From: a bacterium
GTDB taxonomy: Bacteria; Verrucomicrobiota; Verrucomicrobiae; Opitutales; Opitutaceae
Direction of reading: 5' to 3'
NCBI GenBank assembly: GCA_021780625.1
Contig: JAJXYI010000287.1
Coordinates: 1 to 6,896 of the forward strand
Length of the DNA stretch: 6,896 nt
Each line of letters opens with the position of its first letter. Within the stretch, counting starts at the first letter, position 1. The notes beneath the pieces were generated by a model that saw only the letters and a list, made by a program, of their open reading frames with translations, made no database searches and was not told the origin of the DNA. Below are positions 1-6,834 of this stretch, in pieces. The translations under genes and the position numbers were made by a program.

Positions 1-1034
1 TCGTCCGCAGTGTGACGAAGCCGATCATGCGCATTTCGAAGAGCCTGGCCGAGGATGCGGAGCAGACCGCCGCGGCCGCGGGCCAGGTGACCAACGCCAG
101 TCGAGCCCTCGCCGACGGCGCCTCCTCGCAGGCCGCTTCTCTCGAGGAATCGAGCGCCTCGCTCGAGGAGATGGCCGGCATGACCCGCCGCAACGCCGAG
201 AATGCCGAGAATGCCAAGGCGCTTGCCAATCAGGCCCGCACGGCAGCCGATTCCGGCGCGACCGACATGCGCGAGATGCAGCAGGCGATGCAGGCCATCC
301 AGGCATCGAGCTCCGAGATTTCCAAGATCATCAAGACCATCGACGAGATCGCCTTCCAGACCAACATTCTCGCGCTTAACGCAGCCGTCGAGGCCGCCCG
401 CGCGGGTGAGGCCGGCGCCGGATTCGCGGTGGTCGCCGATGAAGTCCGCGCGCTGGCCCAGCGCAGCGTTCAGGCCGCCCGCGAGACCGCGCAGAAAATT
501 TCGGATGCCACCTCGAAGAGCGAGCAGGGAACCCGCATCAGCGAGAAGGTCGCCCGCAGTCTCGACGAGATCACGACGAAGGTCCGCAAGGTCGACGAAC
601 TCGTGGCCGAGATTGCCATGGCTTCGAAGGAGCAGAACGAGGGCATCAACCAGGTTACCCGCGCCGTCGGCGAGATGGATCGCGTCACCCAGTCCAACGC
701 CGCCACGGCGGAGGAGACCTCGAGCGCAGCCACCGAATTGAATACGCAGACGGTGCGTCTGAAGGGCGTGATCTCCGAGCTGACCGCGATGACCAACGGC
801 TCGGCCAAGACGCTCGCGGAGAACTCGACCACTGGTGCCGCGCCATTCCTTGGCGGCGGCGATTCGCACAAGTCGGGGCTCGAGGCTGGAAAATCCGAGC
901 AGGCCAAGGAGCCGGTCAAGCACACGCTGGCCGCCCCCAAGACAGGTCATCCAGCATCTGCGACCGCCGGCGCGAAGAAGGCGGCGGCCCAGGGTGGCAA
1001 GGCGCTGCCGAAGGCCGACGACTTTTGGAAGTAA
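1..1034 (+). CDS. Methyl-accepting chemotaxis protein, C-terminal signalling part (5' end outside window)
   Basis: This is the cytoplasmic part of a chemoreceptor, which controls the CheA kinase through CheW. The reading frame is open to the left edge (codons from position 3), so the GTG at 12 is almost certainly internal and the sensor and membrane segments lie outside. The first visible residues (VTKPIMRI) look like the start of a HAMP-type helix after a membrane segment. Next comes a long Ala/Glu-rich helix with an adaptation-site-like stretch ([12 protein letters not shown]), then the highly conserved hairpin tip ([20 protein letters not shown], about bases 346-405), and the return helix with a second Glu pair ([16 protein letters not shown]). 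An Ala/Lys/Gly-rich linker of about 80 residues ends in DDFWK. That end does not match the CheR/CheB-binding pentapeptide pattern with two aromatics spaced by two residues. The family call is certain; the ligand cannot be known from this part. A strong terminator follows the stop. Confidence 0.95.
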   Translation, partial: VRSVTKPIMRISKSLAEDAEQTAAAAGQVTNASRALADGASSQAASLEESSASLEEMAGMTRRNAENAENAKALANQARTAADSGATDMREMQQAMQAIQASSSEISKIIKTIDEIAFQTNILALNAAVEAARAGEAGAGFAVVADEVRALAQRSVQAARETAQKISDATSKSEQGTRISEKVARSLDEITTKVRKVDELVAEIAMASKEQNEGINQVTRAVGEMDRVTQSNAATAEETSSAATELNTQTVRLKGVISELTAMTNGSAKTLAENSTTGAAPFLGGGDSHKSGLEAGKSEQAKEPVKHTLAAPKTGHPASATAGAKKAAAQGGKALPKADDFWK

Positions 1035-1070
1035 CGCCTTCCGCCGCACGGCATCCTCCCAATTTTCGAA

Positions 1071-1096
1071 GCCGCGCCATTGGGCGCGGCTTTTTT
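1071..1096 (+). terminator. Rho-independent terminator of the MCP gene
   Basis: A perfect 8-bp GC-only stem (GCCGCGCC at 1071-1078 with GGCGCGGC at 1083-1090) closes a four-base ATTG loop and is followed directly by six T (1091-1096). It lies 37 bases after the MCP stop and 44 bases before the priA start, so priA probably has its own promoter or relies on read-through. Confidence 0.93.
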
Positions 1097-1139
1097 GTCT
1101 CCGTTTCGAAAGGCTGACCGGCTAGCACCTGTACCGCAC

Positions 1140-3380
1140 ATGACGATCGTGGGTGTCCATCCGCTCGCCGGCTTCGACAAGCTCCTTCATTACAAGGTGC
1201 CGGAGCGATTTTGCGCCGAGATTCGGATCGGTTCGCTCGTGCGCGTGCCGGTCGGGAGGCGTCCGGTGCTGGGCATCGTTTCGGTCGAGGGGCCGCCAGT
1301 GGATTTTCCGGTCGAGAAGCTCAAGCCGCTGTTCGAGGTCGTGTATCCGTTTCCGGCCCTGACCCCGGAGTTGCTCGAGCTGGCGCGCTGGATGGCGGCG
1401 TACTACGCGGCGCCGCTCGACGGGATCATCGAAACGATGATTCCCGGGCCGGTGCGCGCGGGCGTTGGGCTTCGCCAGGAGCGGCTGGTGACGGTTGCCC
1501 GGGAAGTCCCGGAGGCCGAGCTCGAACAGGTGGCGCGCCGGGCGCCGCAGCAGGTCCGTGTGTACCGCTTCCTCGCGCAGCAGTTCAAGCCGCTGGCCCG
1601 GCCGTTGCTGGCGGCGCGGCTGGGAGTGACGCCTGCGGTGATCCAGGCGCTGGTCAAGCGCGGCTGGGTGTCCGAGCAGGTCCGGCGGGTGGAGCGGGTT
1701 GCCTACTCGGACGACTTTTCCTCGGCCGAGCGCGTCAATTCGAAGCCGCCTGAGCTCACAGTGGAGCAGGGGATCGCGGTGGCGGATGTGGATGCCCGGC
1801 TCGCGGAGGACAAGTTCGGCGTGGCGTTGCTTCACGGTGTAACCGGCTCCGGCAAGACGGAGGTATACCTGCGCGCGATCGAGCGCACGCTGGCGTCGGG
1901 CGGAGGAGCGATCTTCCTGGTGCCGGAGATCGCGTTGACGCCGCAGACCGTGGCGCGCCTGCGGTCCCGGCTCGAGGAGATAGCGCCGTCGCATCGGTGT
2001 GTCGTGTGGCATTATCACCTCACCGACGGAGAGCGCCTCGACGGCTGGCTGGCGCTGGCGAACGGCGAGGCGAAGGTGGTGGTGGGCGCGCGTTCGGCGA
2101 TCTTCGCCCCCGTGCAAAACCTGCGGCTGGTGGTCGTCGACGAGGAGCACGAGCCCGCGTACAAGCAGGACGAGACGCCGCGTTATCACGGGCGGGACGT
2201 GGCGGTCATGCGTGCGAAACTGGCCGGTGCCTTCTGCCTGCTGGGCTCCGCGACCCCTTCGCTCGAGAGTTATACGAACGCGCTGGCGGGGCGGTATCGC
2301 ATGCTCCGGCTCACGAAGCGCATCGACTCGCGCCAGCTTCCCCACATCGACGTCGTCGACATGCGGATCGAGGCGGCGAGGCAGCGCGGGCTTCCGATCC
2401 TTTCGCGCAAGCTGGTGGATGCGATGCAGGGCCGGTTTGAGCGACGCGAGCAGACGATCCTGTTCATCAACCGCAGGGGCTATTCCAGTTCGATGCAGTG
2501 CACCAAGTGTGGACACGTCGAGGAGTGTCCGCACTGCAGCATCGCGATGACCTACCATCGCAGCGACGAGACCCTGCGCTGTCACCTGTGCGGACACCAG
2601 CGCGGGGCGCCGGCCCGCTGTCCCTCGTGCGGCACGCCCGAAATTCGCTGGCGTGGACTCGGCACCCAGCGGGTCGAGGAGGCCGTGCGCCGCGTGCTTC
2701 CCCGGGCGCGTATCGAACGGATGGATGCGGATACGATGTCGAAGCGGCACCGTTTCCGCGAGGTGCTGGGGGAGTTTCGGTCGGGCAAGATCGACCTGCT
2801 GGTGGGCACCCAGATGATTGGCAAGGGCCTGGATTTTCCGAACGTCACCCTGGTCGGCCTGATCGATGCCGACATCTCGATGCACGTGCCCGATTTCCGC
2901 GCGGGAGAGCGCACCTTCCAGCTGCTCGTCCAGGTCGCGGGCCGTGCGGGTCGCGGCGACCGCGCCGGCGAGGTCGTGGTGCAAACGTTCACCCCGCAGT
3001 CCGACGCGATCCAGTTTTCGCGCCAGGCGGATTTTGACGGGTTTGCGGAGCGCGAAATCGATATTCGCACGAAGTTCGGCTACCCGCCGGCCCGTCACCT
3101 GATCCAGCATCTGTTCCGGGGGCCCAACCCGGAGAAACTCGCGTTCGTGGCTGAGCAGTGGGCTCGCCACGTGGAGCAGGCGCTCGGCGGGCGCATCGAA
3201 ATGCGCGGTCCCGCGCCGTCGCCGATCGAGAAGATCCAGGACGAGTATCGCTGGCAGCTTTGGTATTTTGTGGCGAGCGTGACGCGAATCGCGGCCGATC
3301 TCGCGCGCCTCCGCGCCGAGTTTCCCTGGCCGGAGGGAATGACCGAGATCCTGGATGTCGATCCCGCGAGCCTGGTGTAG
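1140..3380 (+). CDS. priA: Primosomal protein N' (replication restart DNA helicase PriA)
   Basis: PriA is a superfamily 2 3'-to-5' helicase that recognises stalled forks and D-loops and reloads the replicative helicase. The product is 746 residues (E. coli PriA is 732). The 3'-DNA-end-binding domain starts at once (VHPLAGFDKLLHYKVP, residues 6-21), which supports the ATG at 1140 over the upstream TTG at 1080, which lies inside the terminator. Helicase motifs in order: Walker A GVTGSGKT (233-240), DEEH (334-337), GSATPS (369-374), INRRGY (443-448), GTQMIGKG (556-563) and QVAGRAGR (598-605). Eight zinc-binding cysteines sit at 454, 457, 463, 466, 481, 484, 494 and 497. The C-terminus closes with the usual DVDPASL. 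The segment that usually reads HSxLSxxER is HYHLTDGER here (291-299). No Shine-Dalgarno site is visible. It is intact and confidently named. Confidence 0.97.
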   Translation: MTIVGVHPLAGFDKLLHYKVPERFCAEIRIGSLVRVPVGRRPVLGIVSVEGPPVDFPVEKLKPLFEVVYPFPALTPELLELARWMAAYYAAPLDGIIETMIPGPVRAGVGLRQERLVTVAREVPEAELEQVARRAPQQVRVYRFLAQQFKPLARPLLAARLGVTPAVIQALVKRGWVSEQVRRVERVAYSDDFSSAERVNSKPPELTVEQGIAVADVDARLAEDKFGVALLHGVTGSGKTEVYLRAIERTLASGGGAIFLVPEIALTPQTVARLRSRLEEIAPSHRCVVWHYHLTDGERLDGWLALANGEAKVVVGARSAIFAPVQNLRLVVVDEEHEPAYKQDETPRYHGRDVAVMRAKLAGAFCLLGSATPSLESYTNALAGRYRMLRLTKRIDSRQLPHIDVVDMRIEAARQRGLPILSRKLVDAMQGRFERREQTILFINRRGYSSSMQCTKCGHVEECPHCSIAMTYHRSDETLRCHLCGHQRGAPARCPSCGTPEIRWRGLGTQRVEEAVRRVLPRARIERMDADTMSKRHRFREVLGEFRSGKIDLLVGTQMIGKGLDFPNVTLVGLIDADISMHVPDFRAGERTFQLLVQVAGRAGRGDRAGEVVVQTFTPQSDAIQFSRQADFDGFAEREIDIRTKFGYPPARHLIQHLFRGPNPEKLAFVAEQWARHVEQALGGRIEMRGPAPSPIEKIQDEYRWQLWYFVASVTRIAADLARLRAEFPWPEGMTEILDVDPASLV

Positions 3381-3505
3381 TCGCAAGAACGCAACTGGAG
3401 TTTGAACCTGGATTCGGTGGGTGACGTGAACAGAAGCAGCGGTCGCGAAGGCCAAGCCGCCGTGAAATCCAAGCCCAAGACGCCAGGAATGCAGACACCG
3501 ATCGG

Positions 3506-3527
3506 AGCGCGCCTCTAGGCGCACGCT
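3506..3527. other. Imperfect hairpin between convergent genes
   Basis: AGCG and CGCC (3506-3513) pair with GGCG (3518-3521) and CGCT (3524-3527), with a TCTA loop and a two-base CA bulge. No T-run follows on either strand, so it is not a classical intrinsic terminator. It could still serve as a weak bidirectional transcription end for priA and the regulator, or be chance in GC-rich DNA. Confidence 0.3.
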
Positions 3528-3559
3528 ACCCCAAGCCGATGCCCCACGTTGCGATTTTC

Positions 3560-3595
3560 GTGGCGACCCGGCCTGTAGCGGCCCGTGCCCGCGGT
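3560..3595. repeat. Possible degenerate REP-like intergenic repeat
   Basis: The stretch contains GTGGCGACCCGGCCTGTAGC followed by GGCCCGTGCCCGCGG. The core CCTGTAGCGGC resembles short GC-rich interspersed elements with a TGTAGCGGC core that I recall from some Gram-negative genomes, including Opitutus relatives. Only one copy is in this window and its palindromic arm is eroded (GGCC, TGTAGC, GGCC), so membership in a repeat family cannot be shown here. Confidence 0.25.
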
Positions 3596-3610
3596 TCGAC
3601 TGCGTTTCTT

Positions 3611-4306
3611 TCAGTCGCCGTGCGAGTGCGGGGCGGGCGCCAGGGCGTAGCCCTCACCGTGCACGTTTCGGATCAGGGCTCCCACCTCGCCACCAAGCTT
3701 TCGGCGCAGGCGGTACACGTGGGTGTCGACGGTGCGAGTGGACGGGAAATGTTCGTAGCCCCACACGCTGTCGAGGATCCGCTCGCGACTGACGGGACGG
3801 CCCTCGTTTTCGAGCAGCAGCTCGAGAAGCGACCATTCGGTCTTGGTGAGTGAGAAGGGACGCCCGTCCTTGAGGGCGACCTTTTGCCCCAGGTCGACCT
3901 CGATGTCGCCCAGCCGACATGCCCTCTGACGTGCGGCGGTGCGCTCGCCCCGCCGGAGCAAGGCTGCGATGCGCGCCGTGAGCTCGCGGATGTCGAAAGG
4001 CTTGCAGAGGTAGTCGTCGGCGCCTTCGCCGAGCCCGCGGACGCGATCATCCACCGACTGGCGGGCTGTGACGAGGATGATGGCGCCGCCGAAGTGCGCC
4101 CGGCGCAGGGCTGCGCAGACCTCGAGACCGCTGAGCCCGGGAAGGTTGACATCGAGAATGGCGAGATCGGGGCGTTCCTCCATCGCGACGCGAAGTCCTT
4201 CGGCACCGTCGCGACATTCCGTCGCCCGATGACCCTGGGACTGGGCCACGGCCCGAAGCAGCGCCCGGGTGGTCGCGTCGTCTTCGACGATGAGGATTTT
4301 CGCCAT
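3611..4306 (-). CDS. Two-component response regulator, OmpR/PhoB family (orphan in this window)
   Basis: This 231-residue product is a DNA-binding transcription regulator switched by aspartate phosphorylation. The receiver domain (about 1-119) has the acidic pocket E8/D9/D10, the phospho-acceptor D52 in LAILDVNLPG, the switch T80 (LVTAR) and the invariant K102 (CKPF), so all key residues are present. The winged-helix domain spans about 132-223, with the FSLTKTEW segment (151-158), SRERILDSVWG (173-183), a recognition helix around TVDTHVYRLRRKL (192-204) and the wing ending NVHGEGY (214-220). The length is typical of the family. No histidine kinase gene lies nearby; the divergent neighbour encodes a membrane protein without a kinase domain. 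The start ATG lacks a Shine-Dalgarno site. The 136-bp upstream region carries a Pho-box-like direct repeat, which makes autoregulation plausible. The exact regulon and a gene name cannot be assigned. Confidence 0.95.
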   Translation of the reverse strand: MAKILIVEDDATTRALLRAVAQSQGHRATECRDGAEGLRVAMEERPDLAILDVNLPGLSGLEVCAALRRAHFGGAIILVTARQSVDDRVRGLGEGADDYLCKPFDIRELTARIAALLRRGERTAARQRACRLGDIEVDLGQKVALKDGRPFSLTKTEWSLLELLLENEGRPVSRERILDSVWGYEHFPSTRTVDTHVYRLRRKLGGEVGALIRNVHGEGYALAPAPHSHGD

Positions 4307-4343
4307 GGGATTTCAGATAACGTAACGCTCGAGGAGTGCGCGT

Positions 4344-4414
4344 AAAGTGTCGGAATGTACCCATCGCGGGCGGCGGAAACTGCGCATGAGGTTGTGACCG
4401 CTTCGTGACACTTT
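4344..4414. promoter_or_regulatory. Long-spaced inverted repeat AAAGTGTC / GACACTTT in the divergent promoter region
   Basis: AAAGTGTC (4344-4351) and its exact reverse complement GACACTTT (4407-4414) are separated by 55 bases in the divergent intergenic region. The spacing is about five helical turns. This could be a pair of operator half-sites or chance. The right arm overlaps the direct repeat at 4392-4411. Confidence 0.3.
4392..4411. promoter_or_regulatory. Pho-box-like direct repeat, candidate response-regulator operator
   Basis: TTGTGAC (4392-4398) and TCGTGAC (4403-4409) match at 6 of 7 bases with a 4-base spacer, giving an 11-bp period. Read on the minus strand this is GTGTCAC GAAG CGGTCAC, which shares the GTCA core and the geometry (7-mers with 4-base spacers) of the known PhoB box. 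Tandem direct repeats with this period are the usual target of OmpR/PhoB-family dimers, and such a regulator is encoded just downstream on the minus strand. Binding is inference. Confidence 0.4.
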
Positions 4415-4430
4415 CCGGAGCCAGTCAGGG

Positions 4431-4436
4431 CATAAT
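4431..4436 (+). promoter_or_regulatory. Candidate -10 hexamer CATAAT for the membrane-protein gene
   Basis: CATAAT matches the sigma-70-type TATAAT at 5 of 6 positions and ends only 6 bases before the ATG at 4443. Transcription starting about 7 bases downstream would begin at or next to the start codon. A GTGACA (4405-4410) resembles a -35 box but is 20 bases away, longer than usual, so the -35 contact may be weak or replaced by an activator bound at 4392-4411. Confidence 0.35.
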
Positions 4437-4442
4437 GGTCGC

Positions 4443-5267
4443 ATGAAAACGAAACTGGTGCCTCCGGGGCGGATTCTCGCGAGAACGGCGATCCTCCTTT
4501 TTCTGGTTAGCCTTTGTGCGATCGCGCTCGGGGTGGTGACGCACCATTTCGTGTCCGAGAGCCCCTGGTTGCTGGTGGGGTCGGTGGTCGGCGCTGCGGC
4601 GGTCTGCACCCTGGCGTTCTGGGAACTCTGCCGCCTGTACCTGCTGCGTCCGATGGGCGTTCGCATGGATGCGGCGGAGGAGATCCTGGAGCGAGCGGGC
4701 CTGATGCAGGAGGCCATGCGTCCGGCGCTCTCGATGCTGGCGGAGGGGCTCATTCGGCAGGATGCGATACTCGAGGAGGTTTCGGCGGAGCTCGTAGCCC
4801 GCCGGGGCCACGACCACGGTTCCGATTACACGTCGGCCAAGGGAGGACTTTCGCCGAGGAGCCGCCGACTCATGGCGACTCTGAAAGACCTGCGGCGGGA
4901 TGCCGCATCCCGTGCGCAGATCGCGTCCACGCTGATGGCGGCGAATGAGTCGATCGGGCTGCGTCATTCCGAGCTTCACCGTGCGATCCGGGCCTTGCGT
5001 CGCATCATGAGAGGCGCGTCGCGCGATGCGGTGCATGCGGTGGAGGCTGACGAAGCCTTTGTCGCTGGCGCTGCCGACGAGACTGTCTCCCTGGGCGATC
5101 TCGCGGGCATGACCTTCGGGGGATACCCGGAGTCGGGTGTGCCGGGCGATGAGCCGGGCAAGCCCGCCGGAGGTGGCCATTCCTGGCCGGTGGATCCGGT
5201 GAAACCGCTGATGCCCGACTTCAAGCTCCCCCGCCATCAGGACCGGGGCCGCTTCGGCCCGAACTGA
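4443..5267 (+). CDS. Unrecognised two-helix inner-membrane protein with a HAMP-like segment
   Basis: I do not recognise a family for this 274-residue product. Residues 15-32 and 42-60 are hydrophobic and form two membrane helices joined by a loop of about nine residues. Flanking Arg/Lys (K2, K4, R10, R14; R64, R69, R74) predict both ends in the cytoplasm. Directly after the second helix, LLRPMGVRMDAAEEILERA (67-85) resembles the entry into a HAMP linker. The soluble part is mainly Ala/Glu/Arg-rich helix (72-118 and about 137-205), with a short His/Gly stretch (RRGHDHGSD) between. The tail from about 225 is Gly/Pro-rich and disordered-looking. There is no histidine-kinase, cyclase or MCP hairpin motif. 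It diverges from an orphan response regulator and may share its control region, so a signalling or accessory role is possible but unproven. The ATG at 4443 is favoured because membrane helix 1 starts soon after; AGGG lies 12 bases upstream. Confidence 0.8.
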   Translation: MKTKLVPPGRILARTAILLFLVSLCAIALGVVTHHFVSESPWLLVGSVVGAAAVCTLAFWELCRLYLLRPMGVRMDAAEEILERAGLMQEAMRPALSMLAEGLIRQDAILEEVSAELVARRGHDHGSDYTSAKGGLSPRSRRLMATLKDLRRDAASRAQIASTLMAANESIGLRHSELHRAIRALRRIMRGASRDAVHAVEADEAFVAGAADETVSLGDLAGMTFGGYPESGVPGDEPGKPAGGGHSWPVDPVKPLMPDFKLPRHQDRGRFGPN

Positions 5268-5297
5268 CCGTTCCGAGACGAGCGCTCCGAGCCGGCC

Positions 5298-5325
5298 TTG
5301 CAGGACAGGTTGTCCGCGCTAGGGG
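5298..5325 (+). promoter_or_regulatory. Candidate promoter upstream of mpl
   Basis: TTGCAG (5298-5303) and TAGGGG (5320-5325) are 16 bases apart and could be -35 and -10 elements. Between them lies a small palindrome, GGACA (5303-5307) with TGTCC (5311-5315), and a further TGTCC follows at 5326-5330. The -10 match is poor. The same AGGGG could instead be a Shine-Dalgarno site for a GTG start at 5335. Confidence 0.25.
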
Positions 5326-5385
5326 TGTCCTTCCGTGCAGAAACCGCTTTCGTTTCCGGGCCGATCGACCAGCATCCTCGGTCCG

Positions 5386-6834
5386 ATGAGGATCTATTTC
5401 ATGGGAATCTGCGGGACCGCGATGGGGAATGCGGCGCTGCTCGCGCGGGAGACGGGGCATGACGTGCTGGGGTCCGATACCGGGATCTACCCGCCGATGA
5501 GCACGGTGCTCGCCGAGGCGGGGATCGAGCTCCATGAAGGGTACGATCCCGCGCGGCTGGAGCGGCTCGCGCCCGACTGCGTCGTCATCGGTAACGCCAT
5601 GAGCCGCGGGAATCCCGAGGTGGAGTGGCTCCTCGACCGCCGCGCGATTCCGTTCCTCTCCCTGCCGGCGATGCTTCACGAATTCGTCCTGAAGCGCCGC
5701 GACAACATCGTCGTGTGCGGCACCCACGGGAAGACGACCACCACCTCGCTGACGGCTTTTCTGCTCAGGGAAAACGCTCGCGATCCCGGCTACCTGATCG
5801 GCGGCGTGCCGATCGATCCGCCGGGTGGAAACCACCTCGGGGCGAAGTCGGATCCCTTCGTGATCGAGGGCGACGAGTACGATAGCGCCTTCTTCGACAA
5901 GCGCTCGAAATTCATCCACTACGCGCCGCGTGTCGCGGTGTTGAACAACCTGGAGTTCGATCACGCGGACATCTTCCGGGATCTCGCGGACGTCCAGAGG
6001 ACCTTCCTGCACCTGACGCGGATCGTGCCGAAATCCGGCTGGATCGTGATGAATGGCGATGACGAGAACCTCCGCGCGCTCGGCGCCTTCCCCTGGACCC
6101 GCGTGGTCCGGGTCGGCGTGGGCGAGGGCAACGACGTGAGGATCGAGGGCTTTTCGGAGAACGCAGAGGGAGCTTCGTTTCGGCTCAGCTGGAGGGGACA
6201 ACCCTGGGCGGAGGTGACGTGGAAACTGCCGGGCCTTTTCAATGCACGCAACGCCGCCATGGCGGCGACTGCGGCGGGGCTTTCGTTGCTGCCAGGCGTG
6301 GATACAGCGGCGGCCGATCCCCGGGGGCTGTCGTTGGCGTCCCTCACCCGGTTTCGCGGGGTAAAGCGCCGGCAGGAGGTCCTTGTGCGCACGGACGCGC
6401 TGACGGTGATCGAGGATTTCGGCCATCATCCCACGGCGCTCGCGGAGACCCTGCGTTCGTTTCGCTCGCGGTTTCCGGGTGCCCGGATCGCGGCGGTGTT
6501 TGAGCCGCGCAGCAATACCGCGAGGACCCGCGCGCTCCAGGGCGGCTTCATCGAGTCGCTGGCGCTGGCCGACGACGTCTACCTCGGGGCAGTCAATCGT
6601 GCCGAAAAACTCCGCGACGAGGAACGCTTTGACGTGAACGAAGTCGTTGCGCGCCTTGCCACGAAAGGCGTGACCGGGCGAGCGTTTGCGAGCAATCCCT
6701 TGCTGCTGGAGCGCCTCAAGTCAGACGTGATCGCCGCCGGCCCATCGACGAATCCGCGTGTCGTCGTTTTCTTCAGCAATGGCAGCTTCGACGGGATCAT
6801 CGCCGCGTTCGCAGCGGCGGCGAAGGCCTCCTGA
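5386..6834 (+). CDS. mpl: UDP-N-acetylmuramate:L-alanyl-gamma-D-glutamyl-meso-diaminopimelate ligase (murein peptide ligase)
   Basis: Mpl is a cytoplasmic ATP-dependent ligase of the Mur family. It attaches the recycled tripeptide L-Ala-gamma-D-Glu-meso-DAP to UDP-MurNAc, returning cell-wall turnover products to synthesis. The 482-residue product (E. coli Mpl is 457) aligns by eye along its whole length. It has the N-terminal nucleotide-binding GICGTAMG (7-14), YPPMST, IGNAMSRGNP, the ATP-binding GTHGKTTTT (112-120), the Mpl-typical DEYDSAFFDKRSKF (163-176), NNLEFDHADIF (187-197), EDFGHHPTA (343-351) and EPRSNT (373-378). The DEYDSAFFDKRSKF block separates it from MurC. I chose the ATG at 5386 because the family begins with MRI directly before the Rossmann strand. 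An in-frame GTG at 5335, nine bases after AGGGG, would add 17 residues without family support. The 118-bp gap from the preceding gene allows its own promoter. Confidence 0.96.
   Translation: MRIYFMGICGTAMGNAALLARETGHDVLGSDTGIYPPMSTVLAEAGIELHEGYDPARLERLAPDCVVIGNAMSRGNPEVEWLLDRRAIPFLSLPAMLHEFVLKRRDNIVVCGTHGKTTTTSLTAFLLRENARDPGYLIGGVPIDPPGGNHLGAKSDPFVIEGDEYDSAFFDKRSKFIHYAPRVAVLNNLEFDHADIFRDLADVQRTFLHLTRIVPKSGWIVMNGDDENLRALGAFPWTRVVRVGVGEGNDVRIEGFSENAEGASFRLSWRGQPWAEVTWKLPGLFNARNAAMAATAAGLSLLPGVDTAAADPRGLSLASLTRFRGVKRRQEVLVRTDALTVIEDFGHHPTALAETLRSFRSRFPGARIAAVFEPRSNTARTRALQGGFIESLALADDVYLGAVNRAEKLRDEERFDVNEVVARLATKGVTGRAFASNPLLLERLKSDVIAAGPSTNPRVVVFFSNGSFDGIIAAFAAAAKAS

Larger units (their letters stand above)
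3381..3610. other. Convergent intergenic region between priA and the response regulator
   Basis: These 230 bases separate two converging genes. I see no convincing coding sequence, RNA gene or T-tract terminator for either side. The region holds one imperfect hairpin (3506-3527) and a possible degenerate interspersed repeat (3560-3595), listed separately. Confidence 0.7.

Noticed and set aside
195..212. Tandem 9-bp repeat GCCGAGAAT in the MCP gene
   Set aside because: It encodes NAENAE, which fits the normal length and helix pattern of this receptor region, so no insertion is implied.
1080..1139. Upstream TTG start giving a 766-residue PriA
   Set aside because: The extra 20 codons overlap the MCP terminator and fall outside the PriA N-terminal domain.
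1122..3524. An 800-codon open frame on the minus strand opposite priA
   Set aside because: It is the antisense shadow of an intact, fully recognisable priA in GC-rich DNA. Its translation is Arg/His-rich with no recognisable domain.
4425..5237. A 270-codon open frame on the minus strand opposite the two-helix membrane protein
   Set aside because: The plus-strand frame has clear membrane helices and a plausible start and promoter. The minus frame is Arg/His-rich and lacks domain features.
5246..5260. GGGCCG-CTT-CGGCCC hairpin at the 3' end of the membrane-protein gene
   Set aside because: It lies inside the last codons and no T-run follows, so it does not qualify as an intrinsic terminator.
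5221..6429. A 402-codon open frame on the minus strand opposite mpl
   Set aside because: It is the antisense shadow of mpl, with Arg/His/Pro-rich composition and no recognisable motif.
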